A program made the position numbers and the translations under genes. Shown here piece after piece: positions 29,332 through 39,257 of a stretch of 64,000 nucleotides of DNA (positions within the stretch are counted from its first letter, which is position 1; every line of letters starts with the position of its first letter). Origin of the DNA: Gammaproteobacteria bacterium (GTDB taxonomy: Bacteria; Pseudomonadota; Gammaproteobacteria; Pseudomonadales; JAUIET01); NCBI GenBank assembly GCA_030429735.1, contig JAUIET010000002.1, positions 666,414 to 730,413 on the forward strand, read 5' to 3'. A model generated the notes under the pieces. The model worked only from the letters and a program-made list of their open reading frames with translations, was not told the origin of the DNA and did not search any database.

Positions 29332-29512
29332 CGATGCATGGGTGTTCTGGAGCAAAGACCCAAAACGTGCACTGCGTTTACGGGGCCAGCTTTAGCGCCA
29401 AGGACGATGCACAGGGATGTGCAAGTGTCGCGAGAGGCAGGAAACCGATAGCGACCGGACGCGGGACCAGGCCAAGGATGGCCCATCTGAGCGGAAGAAC
29501 ACCCATGCATCG
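29332..29512. repeat. Structured palindromic element with 17-bp perfect terminal inverted repeats
   Basis: CGATGCATGGGTGTTCT (29332-29348) and AGAACACCCATGCATCG (29496-29512); internal hairpin TGCACA-GGGA-TGTGCA (29408-29423) and GTCGC/GCGAC (29427-29431 / 29451-29455). Confidence 0.75.
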
Positions 29513-29554
29513 ATCGTCTCGCGGCGCTACGAAGGCACAGCCGCGGAGAACACC

Positions 29555-30463
29555 ATGCCACTAGAAATGAACCAAAACGTATTCATCACCTGCGCCGTCA
29601 CCGGCTCCGGCGGCACCCAGGACCGAAGCCCCCACGTCCCACGTTCCCCAGAGCAAATCGCCAACAGCGCCATCGCTGCCGCAAAAGCCGGCGCCGCCGT
29701 GGTCCATTGCCACGTGCGCGACCCCGACACCGGTGTACCTTCCAGAAGCCCAAAACTGTACCGCGAAGTCACAGACCGCATCCGCGACGCTGATGTTGAT
29801 GTAGTGCTGAATCTCACTGCCGGAATGGGCGGCGATCTAACCTTTGGTCCCCCCGATCAGCCGCTGCCATTTCGGGAAGGCACAGACATGGCCAGCGCCG
29901 AAGACCGAATGGAGCATGTTGCTGACTGTTTGCCTGAGATATGTACTCTCGATTGCGGCACCATGAACTTTGCCGAAGCTGACTATGTGATGACTAACAC
30001 ACCCGGAATGCTGGAGGCCATGGGCGCCATGATGACCGAGCTGGATGTTCAGCCGGAGATTGAAGCTTTTGACACAGGCCATCTCTGGTATGCCAAAAAG
30101 CTGGTTGAAGACGGCATACTGAAAAGCCCGGCACTTGTACAGCTGTGCATGGGGGTTCCCTGGGGGGCGCCGGATGATTTGAACACGTTTATGGCCATGG
30201 TCAACAACGTGCCTTCTGATTGGACCTGGTCTGCGTTCGCATTGGGTCGCAACGAAATGCCGTATGTTGCTGCGGCGATACTGGCAGGCGGCAATGTGCG
30301 CGTCGGTTTGGAAGACAACCTGTGGCTGGACAAAGGAGTGCTGGCTAAAAATGAAGATCTGGTAGCGCGAGCCGTGACCATTATTGAAAATATGGGTGCC
30401 AATGTGATGGGTCCACAGGATGTACGTGACAAACTCGGTCTGACCAAGCGCGCACCCCGATGA
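29555..30463 (+). CDS. BKACE (DUF849) beta-keto acid cleavage enzyme, probable 3-dehydrocarnitine cleavage
   Basis: FITCAVTGSGGTQDRSPHVPRSPEQIANSAIAAAKAGAAVVHCHVRDPDTGVPSRSPKLYREV; LNLTAGMGGD; VRVGLEDNLWLDKG. Confidence 0.88.
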   Translation: MPLEMNQNVFITCAVTGSGGTQDRSPHVPRSPEQIANSAIAAAKAGAAVVHCHVRDPDTGVPSRSPKLYREVTDRIRDADVDVVLNLTAGMGGDLTFGPPDQPLPFREGTDMASAEDRMEHVADCLPEICTLDCGTMNFAEADYVMTNTPGMLEAMGAMMTELDVQPEIEAFDTGHLWYAKKLVEDGILKSPALVQLCMGVPWGAPDDLNTFMAMVNNVPSDWTWSAFALGRNEMPYVAAAILAGGNVRVGLEDNLWLDKGVLAKNEDLVARAVTIIENMGANVMGPQDVRDKLGLTKRAPR

Positions 30464-31920
30464 GTCAGCCAGAAGCGCAAACCGCTGCCATATTGGGTGG
30501 CGGTGTTATCGGTGGAGGCTGGGCAGCCCGTTTCTTGCTGTCCGGTTGGAACGTCAATGTGTTCGACCCTGACCCGGAGGCGGAGCGAAAACTCAGCGAG
30601 GTTTTGGCGAATGCTCGACGGTCGTTACCCGGTTTATACGAAAATGATCTTCCTGAGGAGGGCAGGCTTGTTTTTTGTAGCACGCTGGAAGAAGCGGTGT
30701 GTGACGCGCGGTGGATACAGGAAAGTGTTCCCGAGCGGCTGGAACTTAAACAAGCTGTTTTAGCGGATGTTCAGAAGTACTGCGCCACCGATGCCATCAT
30801 GGCTTCATCAACGTCGGGTTTCAAACCATCCCAGCTGCAAGAAGGTCTGAACAAGCCAGAGCAACTTATCGTTGCACACCCGTTTAACCCGGTGTATCTA
30901 CTGCCACTGATTGAATTGGTTGGCGATTCGGAAACGTCGAAAACAGCGGCCGAACTATTGCGCAGTATTGGTATGTTTCCGCTGTTGGTTCGCAAGGAAA
31001 TTGACGCGCATATTGCGGATCGTTTTCTGGAAGCGGTTTGGCGCGAAGGGCTTTGGTTGATCAAGGACGGTATTGCCACCACTCAGGAAATCGACGACGC
31101 GATTCGCTATGGCTTTGGTTTACGCTGGGCTCAAATGGGCTTGTTTGAGACCTACAGAGTGGCAGGTGGCGAAGCTGGAATGGCACATTTTATCGCACAA
31201 TTTGGCCCTGCTCTTGAATGGCCCTGGACCAAACTCATGGACGTGCCCGAGCTCACCGATGAGTTAGTAGCGGATATTGCTGCGCAATCGGATGAGCAAT
31301 CAGGTCAGTACTCTATCCGACAACTTGAACGCATTCGCGATGATAATCTGGTCGGTATTATGCGCGCGCTCAAACAACGTAATTGGGGTGCAGGCGAGGT
31401 ACTTAATCATCAGGATGCCCGACTAAAGCGTCGGCTTGCCAAGGTTGCAGGTGGGATCGAAGACGAGGTGAAAGCCGAGCCTGTTGTAACGATAGAGCGC
31501 GCGATTCCGGTTGACTGGACGGACTACAACGGTCATATGAACGAAAGCCGCTACGGGCAAGTATTTTCTGACGCGGCAGACGCAATTATGGAGCTCATCG
31601 GTGCGGATCAGGGCTACATTGCCGGTGGTTTGAGTTACTTTACCGTTGAAAACCGAATTCGCTATATAGACGAAGCCGTGGCAGGTGACCGGATTTACGT
31701 GAAGTCACAGGTCTTAATGGGCGAAGGCAAGAAGCTAAAAGTATTGCACGAGATGTACCACAGAGACGGTCGTTTGCTGGCAACCGACGAACAAATGATG
31801 TTGCACGTTAGCCTGGAAACGCGAAAATCCTGCCCGCCTGACGGAATTGTGTTGGAAAATACTGAAAAGCTGGCCAAGGCGCACAGTGGCTTAGCTGTAC
31901 CCGATTATGTGTTGAGTTAA
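30460..31920 (+). CDS. L-carnitine 3-dehydrogenase fused to hotdog thioesterase (betainyl-CoA thioesterase-like)
   Basis: N-term AAILGGGVIGGGWAARFLLSGWNVNVFDPD, 3-hydroxyacyl-CoA dehydrogenase fold; C-term VDWTDYNGHMNESRYGQVFSDAAD hotdog; ATGA overlap with BKACE. Confidence 0.88.
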   Translation: MSQPEAQTAAILGGGVIGGGWAARFLLSGWNVNVFDPDPEAERKLSEVLANARRSLPGLYENDLPEEGRLVFCSTLEEAVCDARWIQESVPERLELKQAVLADVQKYCATDAIMASSTSGFKPSQLQEGLNKPEQLIVAHPFNPVYLLPLIELVGDSETSKTAAELLRSIGMFPLLVRKEIDAHIADRFLEAVWREGLWLIKDGIATTQEIDDAIRYGFGLRWAQMGLFETYRVAGGEAGMAHFIAQFGPALEWPWTKLMDVPELTDELVADIAAQSDEQSGQYSIRQLERIRDDNLVGIMRALKQRNWGAGEVLNHQDARLKRRLAKVAGGIEDEVKAEPVVTIERAIPVDWTDYNGHMNESRYGQVFSDAADAIMELIGADQGYIAGGLSYFTVENRIRYIDEAVAGDRIYVKSQVLMGEGKKLKVLHEMYHRDGRLLATDEQMMLHVSLETRKSCPPDGIVLENTEKLAKAHSGLAVPDYVLS

Positions 31921-31940
31921 GGCCTTACAAGAGAGAAGCA

Positions 31941-33104
31941 ATGAATTTCGAATTGAGCGAAGAGCAGCAAATGATCGTTGACACAACGAGGAAATTTGTT
32001 GAACAGGAATTGTATCCGCACGAGGCAGAGGTTGAGCGTACTGGGGTGCTGCGACCAGAGTTGATGAAAGAGTTGCAGGCTAAAGCAATTGAGGCGGGTC
32101 TGTACGCAGCGAACATTCCTGAGGAGTTCGGCGGGGCAGGTTTGGATACGCCTACCTGGTTATTGTACGAACGTGAGCTTGGTAAAGCTAACTACGCATT
32201 ACATTGGACCTGTGTTGCACGCCCCTCTAATATCCTGTGCGCAGGTACAGCCGCGCAAAAAGAGAAATACCTGGACCGCTGCGTACGCGGCGAAACCTGG
32301 GATTGCCTTGCGATGACCGAACCCGGTGCCGGTTCAGATTTGCGAGGTATGATCGCAACCGCCAAACCTGATGGTGATGATTGGATTCTAAACGGAACCA
32401 AACACTTCATTTCTCACGCTGACATTGCGGATTTCACAATTGCTTTTATGGCAACGGGGGAAGAAGATACCCCGCGTGGCAGAAAGAAATTGATCAGCGC
32501 TTTCTTTGTGGATAAAGGCACGCCCGGATTTACCGTGCGAGACGGTTACAACAACGTCTCGCACCGCGGTTACACAAACGCGATTCTGGAGTTTGATAAC
32601 TGCCGAATCCCCGGTGAAAACATGCTGGGTGAGTTGCACAAGGGGTTTGATGTTGCCAATGATTGGTTGGGTGCCACGCGACTTCAAGTTGCAGCAACCT
32701 GTTTGGGCCGTGCTGAACGTGCCATGCAGCATGCAGTGGAGTGGTCGGCAGAGCGTGAGCAATTCGGTCAGAAAATCGGTAAGTTTCAAGGTGTCAGTTT
32801 CAAACTGGCCGACATGGCTACAGAGCTGAAAGCCGCTGAGCTGCTGACTATGGAGGCAGGCTGGAAGTTTGATCAGGGCACGTGTACAGATTCTGATATG
32901 GCCATGGCGAAACTGAAAGCAACAGAGATGCTCGCGTTTGTGGCCGACGAAGCCATACAGATACACGGTGGTATGGGTGTTATGGATGAATTGCCACTGG
33001 AACGAATTTGGCGAGACGCCCGCATTGAGCGAATTTGGGAAGGCACGTCTGAAATTCAGCGGCATATCATTTCCCGCGCTTTGCTCAGACCATTTGGCGC
33101 CTAA
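31941..33104 (+). CDS. Acyl-CoA dehydrogenase (candidate gamma-butyrobetainyl-CoA dehydrogenase)
   Basis: MNFELSEEQQMIVDTTRKFVEQELYPHEAEVERTG; CLAMTEPGAGSDLRGM; QIHGGMGVMDELPLERIWRDARIERIWEGTSEIQRHIISRALL. Specific substrate is context inference. Confidence 0.9.
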   Translation: MNFELSEEQQMIVDTTRKFVEQELYPHEAEVERTGVLRPELMKELQAKAIEAGLYAANIPEEFGGAGLDTPTWLLYERELGKANYALHWTCVARPSNILCAGTAAQKEKYLDRCVRGETWDCLAMTEPGAGSDLRGMIATAKPDGDDWILNGTKHFISHADIADFTIAFMATGEEDTPRGRKKLISAFFVDKGTPGFTVRDGYNNVSHRGYTNAILEFDNCRIPGENMLGELHKGFDVANDWLGATRLQVAATCLGRAERAMQHAVEWSAEREQFGQKIGKFQGVSFKLADMATELKAAELLTMEAGWKFDQGTCTDSDMAMAKLKATEMLAFVADEAIQIHGGMGVMDELPLERIWRDARIERIWEGTSEIQRHIISRALLRPFGA

Positions 33105-33121
33105 GCCCAGGCTGTTTCGCT

Positions 33122-35212
33122 GTGAATAATCGAGATCTGTCCAGATTTATTCGGCCACAGAGCATTACCGTTATTGGTGGTGCGTGGGCCCGCAATGTGG
33201 TGAAGCAGTTACAGAAGGCCGATTATCAGGGTGAATTATGGCCCGTACATCCCGCCCATGAGACTGTGTTGGGGGTACCCTGCTACGCGTCGATCAATGA
33301 GCTGCCGGGTGTTCCTGATGCAGCGTTTGTTGGTGTTAACCGGGAATTGACCATTGAAACAGTAGCGCAGCTCGCCGCGGTGAAATGCGGAGGTGCGGTT
33401 TGTTTCGCGTCTGGCTTTCTCGAAAGTGAAGCTGATCTGGCCGGCGGTGCACAATTGCAACAGCAACTTCTGGAAGCTGCCCAGGACATGCCGGTCTTCG
33501 GGCCGAACTGTTATGGCTTTGTGAACTATCTGGATAATGTACCACTGTGGCCGGATGAGCACGGTGGCGTACGTGTCGACAGCGGCGTAGCTATTGTAGC
33601 GCAATCTTCCAATATAACGATTAGTCTTAGTATGCAGCGGCGCGGCTTACCGATCGCTTACTTGATGACGGCCGGTAACCAGGCGCAAACAGACGCTGCA
33701 AGTATCGCTCAACACCTGTTGCTTGATGAGCGTGTGAGTGCAGTCGGGTTTTACCTGGAGGGCTTCGGTGACATTGCTGCTTTTGAGAAAATGGCCGAGT
33801 TCGCCCATTCCATTGGTAAACCTCTGATTGCGCTTAAGTCCGGCAGATCTGCAGCCTCCCGGCATGCGGCTTTCAGCCATACCGCATCCCTTGCCGGTAG
33901 TAATGCAGCCAGCACAGCACTGCTGAAGCGCTTAGGCATAGTGGAGGTCCACAGTCTGGATGTCTTTCTGGAGACGCTAAAATTCCTGCACTTCGCTGGC
34001 CCGCTCAGCAGCAACAAAATTACGTCGGTCAGTTGTTCTGGAGGTGAAGCGGGCTTGATGGCGGACGCCTGTGTCGACTTGAATCTGGAATTCGCTGATC
34101 TTTCTGATGCCCAGCGAAAGCGCCTGTTTGATTGCCTGGGGCCGAAAGTGAACCTTGCCAACCCACTTGATTACCACACCTATATCTGGGGCGATGTACC
34201 GACAATGGCCGAGTGCTTTAAGGCAGCCTGCAGCAGTGATGCTGCGGCCAACCTGTTTGTGCTCGATATCCCAAGAGATGATCGTTGCGATATCACGGCC
34301 TGGGATTGCGCGGTGGACGCTCTTGCTGAAGCGAAGCGCGACTGCAGCGCACCTATTGCCGTCCTATCCAGTATCACTGATACCATGACTGAGAGTACCG
34401 CGGCCCGCTTCTTGGGTATCGGTTGTATACCATTGAGTGGAATGCACACCGGACTGGCAGCGGTGGATGCCGCCGCTAGAGTAGGTGAGCTACTGTGTCG
34501 ACCTGTGTTTCCCGAACCAACATGCCGCACTGCGCAAACATTAAATACAACAGATGATTCAGAGCTGCTTGATGAGTCTTCAGCGAAATTAGAGCTGGCA
34601 CGGTTTGGCGTAGCCGTTCCCGTGCAAACCTGGGTTAACGCTAAGGCCGACTTATCCGCAGAGTCGATAAACTTCCCTTGTGTGCTAAAAGCACAAGGCC
34701 TGGCACACAAAACTGAACACCAGGCAGTTGTCCTGAATATCGCGTCACCCAAACAACTGGTGGACGAGTTCAATGCGATGAATGCCAGACTCGTCGCTGC
34801 CGGGTATTCGCAGCATAGCGGCTTTGCTGTCGAAAGCATGATAAACAATGTGATTGCAGAGTTGTTGGTAGGAGTGCGGCGAGATACAACCGGACTGCTG
34901 ATGCTCACCATCGGTGTAGGTGGCACGCTTACCGAATTGATCAAGGACTCAGTCTCTTTGCTTTTACCTTGTTCTGATGAAGATATAGAGCAAGCATTGC
35001 GAGGGCTGAAACTGTACCCTGTTCTACAAGGCTACCGTGGTAAACCTGCGATCGATCTGGCCGCGGCCTTACATCAGATTCAGTGTGTGTGCGACTATGC
35101 AGTCGCACACAAAGACTCGATGCTGGAGCTTGAAATAAACCCACTCATTTTAAGGCAACACGACGCAATAGCGGCTGACGCGTTGCTTCGAATCAGCAAA
35201 CACAAACAGTGA
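33122..35212 (+). CDS. ADP-forming acyl-CoA synthetase (CoA-binding + succinyl-CoA-ligase-like + ATP-grasp)
   Basis: IRPQSITVIGGAWARNVVKQLQKADYQGELWPVHP; GKPLIALKSGRSAASRHAAFSHTASLAGS; C-term ATP-grasp KLELARFGVAVPVQTWV...PCVLKAQGLAHKTEHQAVVLNI; GTG start. Confidence 0.86.
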   Translation: MNNRDLSRFIRPQSITVIGGAWARNVVKQLQKADYQGELWPVHPAHETVLGVPCYASINELPGVPDAAFVGVNRELTIETVAQLAAVKCGGAVCFASGFLESEADLAGGAQLQQQLLEAAQDMPVFGPNCYGFVNYLDNVPLWPDEHGGVRVDSGVAIVAQSSNITISLSMQRRGLPIAYLMTAGNQAQTDAASIAQHLLLDERVSAVGFYLEGFGDIAAFEKMAEFAHSIGKPLIALKSGRSAASRHAAFSHTASLAGSNAASTALLKRLGIVEVHSLDVFLETLKFLHFAGPLSSNKITSVSCSGGEAGLMADACVDLNLEFADLSDAQRKRLFDCLGPKVNLANPLDYHTYIWGDVPTMAECFKAACSSDAAANLFVLDIPRDDRCDITAWDCAVDALAEAKRDCSAPIAVLSSITDTMTESTAARFLGIGCIPLSGMHTGLAAVDAAARVGELLCRPVFPEPTCRTAQTLNTTDDSELLDESSAKLELARFGVAVPVQTWVNAKADLSAESINFPCVLKAQGLAHKTEHQAVVLNIASPKQLVDEFNAMNARLVAAGYSQHSGFAVESMINNVIAELLVGVRRDTTGLLMLTIGVGGTLTELIKDSVSLLLPCSDEDIEQALRGLKLYPVLQGYRGKPAIDLAAALHQIQCVCDYAVAHKDSMLELEINPLILRQHDAIAADALLRISKHKQ

Positions 35213-36006
35213 GAGAAAACATGTCTGAACAACCGGTAAAAACGCGAATAGACGGTCATATTCTTGAAGTGACACTTGATAGACCGAAAGCGAATGCAGT
35301 TGATTTGCACACAAGTCGCAAGATGGGTGAGGTGTTCAAGGAGTTTCGTGACAACCCTGATCTGAGGGTTGCAATTCTTACTGCTGCCGGTGAAAAGTTT
35401 TTTTGCCCTGGTTGGGATTTGAAAGCCGCGGCCGATGGTGACGAAGTAGACGGTGACTATGGCGTTGGCGGTTTCGGTGGCATGCAGGAGTTGCCGCGTT
35501 TAAACAAACCGATTATTTGCGCGGTTAACGGTATTTGTTGTGGTGGCGGCCTGGAGATTGCATTGTCTACGGATATTATCCTGGCGGCGGAACACGCCAC
35601 GTTTGCATTGCCTGAAATTCGCTCGGGCACTGTTGCCGATGCAGCCTCGATCAAACTGCCAAAACGAATTCCGTACCACATCGCGATGGAAATGCTGCTC
35701 ACCGGGCGCTGGCTGGACGCTGAGGAAGCACACCGGTGGGGCTTTGTGAATGAAATACTTCCGGCAGACAAGCTGATGGAACGTGCCTGGCAACAAGCTG
35801 AGCTGCTGGCCTCTGGCCCGCCCCTGGTGATGGCCGCGATAAAGGAAGTAGTGCGCGATGCCGAAGATTCGAAATTTCAGGACGCGCTGAACAGAATTAC
35901 TACCCGCCAGCTCGAAACAGTCGATACCTTATATGGCAGCGAAGACATGATGGAAGGCTTTACGGCATTTGCCGAGAAGCGCGATCCGGAATGGAAGGGG
36001 CGCTAA
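35209..36006 (+). CDS. caiD: CaiD-like carnitinyl-CoA dehydratase / crotonobetainyl-CoA hydratase
   Basis: ILEVTLDRPKANAVDLHTSRKMGEVFKEFRDNPDLRVAILTAAGEKFFCPGWDLKAAADGDEVDGDYGVGGFGG...FAEKRDPEWKGR; closely resembles E. coli CaiD from memory. Confidence 0.88.
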   Translation: MRENMSEQPVKTRIDGHILEVTLDRPKANAVDLHTSRKMGEVFKEFRDNPDLRVAILTAAGEKFFCPGWDLKAAADGDEVDGDYGVGGFGGMQELPRLNKPIICAVNGICCGGGLEIALSTDIILAAEHATFALPEIRSGTVADAASIKLPKRIPYHIAMEMLLTGRWLDAEEAHRWGFVNEILPADKLMERAWQQAELLASGPPLVMAAIKEVVRDAEDSKFQDALNRITTRQLETVDTLYGSEDMMEGFTAFAEKRDPEWKGR

Positions 36007-36089
36007 TCAAGCACCCTTAAGCGCGGGTGCTCATACCCGTACAGGCGCGTGCTACTGAATCACTTGCTGCTGTGGTTTTTGAGCAGTAG

Positions 36090-36107
36090 CTGTCACAAAA
36101 TATTCAC
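36090..36107 (+). promoter_or_regulatory. Candidate Pho box upstream of TBDR
   Basis: CTGTCAC-AAAA-TATTCAC at 36090-36107, with another CTGTAAC at 36123, 33 bp downstream (3 x 11 bp phasing); compare consensus CTGTCAT-AWAW-CTGTCAY. Confidence 0.4.
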
Positions 36108-36180
36108 AAATTAGAAAACCGGCTGTAACACAATCTACCTAGAGTAACTGCATGAAATGTTTGATTGCAGATAAAACTCG

Positions 36181-39100
36181 ATGAAAGTGGTTGTTACGCG
36201 TTTTTCCTTTGCATGCCTTGCAATACTTTCCACTTTTTACTCCGCTGTGGTGCACACAGCCGATGTCTACGTGCACGTGTTTTTTCAGGAAACTGCTGTA
36301 CAGCGCGTAGAAATCACCCTGGACGAGGAATATGTCGGAGAAACTGACAAGCGTGGCAGCTACGAATTCTATGTGGGTGACGGCGATCATACCTTAGGGC
36401 TTAGCCACAACGGAATTCTCATTCGTGAAATCGAATTCAGCGCCGATGACGGCGACGAAATTGAGATTAAGGTGAGTTTTGACCGCAACAGCGGTAACAC
36501 CGATGTGGATGTACAGAGCTTCCCTCGTGGCGCGAAGTCTAACGCAACAGGTTTTTTGACTGGCATCGTGCGAAGCAGTGATGGTGACGTACTGCAGGGA
36601 GCGGTGTTGAATGTACCTGGTGCGGACCTCTCAACGGTGAGCGACGCGCAGGGCGCGTATGTGCTGGAGCTGCGCAGAGGCGCCTACCGAATCGAAGTTA
36701 CGCACCCCGACTACCAACCCAGCGAACTGCAATCCATGCGCGTGTTTGCGGGCATTGGTGTACAGGCCATGATCACTTTGTACAGAGATGAGCTTGGCAT
36801 CAGTAGACCAGATATTGGCTTGCCGGATCTTGAAGAGGTGGTGATTCTTGGCACGTTTAATCCAAATCAGAGTGCCGTCGATTTGGAGCGTTTTGCCACA
36901 ACGGTCACTGATGCCTTGGATATCACGCAGCTGGAACGCTTCGGAGACAGTGACGTCGCTGCTGCGCTAGGCCGCATAGTTGGAGTGAGTGTCGCTGATG
37001 ACAAATACGCCAACGTACGCGGCCTGGACGGCAGGTACATTTCCAGTAGCCTGAATGGCTTGTTGATGCCCAGCACCGACCCGCTTCGCAGAGATGTACA
37101 GCTTGATTTGTTTCCATCCAACATACTGGGCGGAATCGAGATTCAGAAAACATACACAGCTGACCAACTCGGATCTACGACTGGCGGAAGCGTCAAAATG
37201 ACAACCCGCGGTTTGCCAGATGAGCGGGTATTCAAGTTGTCAGCAAGCAGCTCGTATCGACAGAACGTAACCGGTGATCGAGTGGCGAGTTACCGAAGCA
37301 GCCGAACCGATGGTCTCGGATTTGACAGCGATTTGCGCGCTTTGTCGCAAGATGTGCTTACAGCAACCAATGGTGGTCGTGATCTGACAATTTGCGACCC
37401 AGAACTGGACCCGCGATGCACCTCCCCAATTCAGGCGGCGGCTCTGGCGCTCACGTTTGAAGACGATTATAACGTGTCGCGTAAGCGAGCAAATCCTGAT
37501 GTCAGCGCCTCGGTATCTTACGGCGACAGAATCGAACTTGAGTCCATGGATTTTGCCTACTACGCTGCAGCCAGCTACTCGCATTCAACAGGTGATCGCG
37601 GTATCGCGGTACTCGATGACCCGCTGGACGAAGTAGGCACGTATGTTCGCGCCAAAGAGAATACCGGCGTAAATGCCTATCTGGTGACCGGGTTTGAGTT
37701 TCGTGAGGCGGACGAAATTCTCAGCAAAACCATGCTGCTGCGAAACACTGACGATGTGACTCGCCAAGACGATGTTATTGATCTTGAAGACGTTGCGATT
37801 CAATCAGTGATTCTCGAATTTGTTGAGCGGCAATTTTTCTCTCAACAGCTAAGTGGCAAGCACGATATTGTGTTGCTCGATGATGTGTCCAAGCTGGAAT
37901 GGCGTCTGGGATATTCGCAATCACGCAGGGACGAACCCGACCGTCGACAATATCAGTATCGAAGCAGTACGTTTTCGCCTTCCGGCCTGGAGCGCCGCTG
38001 GTCTGAGCTTGAAGAAGAAAGCATCGATATTGGGTTTGACTATCGCTTGCCGCTCACGGTATCCGAGCAAGTGTCGCTGGATCTAAAATTGGGAGGTTTG
38101 TGGTCGGAACGCACACGCGATGTGTCATTGTATCGCTTCGGGGTGCGCCCGGGGTCAACCAACAGTGCAATCGATACGGGTATTGATCAGAACCTCGAAG
38201 ACGTTCTGTCTTATGTGAACTTTGTGCGCGATCGGTGGCGCCTGAACACACTGACTACCGACACAGACTCGTACACCTCTGACGAGGAACTGCAGGCATT
38301 ATACGTTGCCGGTACTTTTGAACTTGGCAGTCAGTGGACCTTAGATGCTGGCATTCGCTGGGAGGATTTTTCCCAGGAACTGCGCTATCCCAATGAGCCA
38401 GTCTCGTCAAACAGCCTGCAATCCGACGAATTACTTCCCGCTTTGAATGCAACGTTTCGCATCAATGATCGGTGGCAGCTGCGTGCCGGATTCAGTCAAA
38501 CAGTAAGCTATCCAGGTTTGATTGAGCGTGCTCAATCGTTGGTCTTTGACCCGGCCACTGATGACCCCATTTTTGGTAACCCGGAACTTCGAGTATCAAA
38601 CATAGACAATTTTGATTTACGCGGGGAGTACTACTTTTCCGATGAAGAGAGCATTTCCCTGGCTGTGTTTTTCAAAGATATATCCGACCCGGTGGAGCGA
38701 CAGGTACCTGATGCATCTGGTTCCGCCGCAGCAGGCATCACGTTTCGCAATGCACAAAAAGCTGAGTTGTTAGGTGTCGAGATTGACGCTTACAAAAACG
38801 TGCTTGATATGGAAAGCTCATTACTGTTCGTGGCAGGGAACCTATCCTGGATTGATTCAAAAGTCAGCTTGGACGATGACTCGCTGCGACTTGAAGGCGC
38901 AGCAGCACAAGGCAGGGAGTTGCAAGGCCAATCGCCCTGGTTGGCCAATTTACAGGTTGGCTACGACCACTTCGAGACGGCGCAAAAAGTAACGCTGTTG
39001 GTGAACTATTTTGACGATCGCATCTTTCGAATTGCCAGAGGCGCCAATCGCCAACCCGAAATCGAGAAGGGTCGTGTATTGGTAGATTTTAGCTATGAAA

Positions 39101-39246
39101 AACTGATTGGTGAATCATTGAGTATTCGCGCTCAGGTAAAAAATCTGTTCAACGAAAAAGTCGAGTTTGAACAAAACAATCGAATCATCGAGAGCTATGA
39201 CGAAGGTACGTCACTTTCACTAAAAATTGAATACGAATTTCTCTAG
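36181..39246 (+). CDS. TonB-dependent receptor with N-terminal carboxypeptidase-regulatory-like domain(s)
   Basis: GFLTGIVRSSDGDVLQGAVLNVPGADLSTVSDAQGAYVLELRRGAYRIEVTHPDYQ; plug ALGRIVGVSVADDKYANVRGLDGRYISSSLNG; C-terminal beta-barrel ending SLSLKIEYEFL. Confidence 0.9.
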   Translation: MKVVVTRFSFACLAILSTFYSAVVHTADVYVHVFFQETAVQRVEITLDEEYVGETDKRGSYEFYVGDGDHTLGLSHNGILIREIEFSADDGDEIEIKVSFDRNSGNTDVDVQSFPRGAKSNATGFLTGIVRSSDGDVLQGAVLNVPGADLSTVSDAQGAYVLELRRGAYRIEVTHPDYQPSELQSMRVFAGIGVQAMITLYRDELGISRPDIGLPDLEEVVILGTFNPNQSAVDLERFATTVTDALDITQLERFGDSDVAAALGRIVGVSVADDKYANVRGLDGRYISSSLNGLLMPSTDPLRRDVQLDLFPSNILGGIEIQKTYTADQLGSTTGGSVKMTTRGLPDERVFKLSASSSYRQNVTGDRVASYRSSRTDGLGFDSDLRALSQDVLTATNGGRDLTICDPELDPRCTSPIQAAALALTFEDDYNVSRKRANPDVSASVSYGDRIELESMDFAYYAAASYSHSTGDRGIAVLDDPLDEVGTYVRAKENTGVNAYLVTGFEFREADEILSKTMLLRNTDDVTRQDDVIDLEDVAIQSVILEFVERQFFSQQLSGKHDIVLLDDVSKLEWRLGYSQSRRDEPDRRQYQYRSSTFSPSGLERRWSELEEESIDIGFDYRLPLTVSEQVSLDLKLGGLWSERTRDVSLYRFGVRPGSTNSAIDTGIDQNLEDVLSYVNFVRDRWRLNTLTTDTDSYTSDEELQALYVAGTFELGSQWTLDAGIRWEDFSQELRYPNEPVSSNSLQSDELLPALNATFRINDRWQLRAGFSQTVSYPGLIERAQSLVFDPATDDPIFGNPELRVSNIDNFDLRGEYYFSDEESISLAVFFKDISDPVERQVPDASGSAAAGITFRNAQKAELLGVEIDAYKNVLDMESSLLFVAGNLSWIDSKVSLDDDSLRLEGAAAQGRELQGQSPWLANLQVGYDHFETAQKVTLLVNYFDDRIFRIARGANRQPEIEKGRVLVDFSYEKLIGESLSIRAQVKNLFNEKVEFEQNNRIIESYDEGTSLSLKIEYEFL

Positions 39247-39257
39247 GAGTAAACACC

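Noticed and set aside
29220-29561. Minus-strand ORF 113 aa in the regulator/BKACE intergenic region
   Set aside because: Covers the inverted-repeat element; composition and lack of a recognisable domain fit a non-coding repeat.
31941-33104. Naming this acyl-CoA dehydrogenase CaiA
   Set aside because: From memory it does not closely resemble E. coli CaiA; only the context suggests a betaine-type substrate.
36010-36031. AGCACCC-N8-GGGTGCT hairpin after caiD-like gene
   Set aside because: Short stem and no T-tract; too weak to call a terminator.
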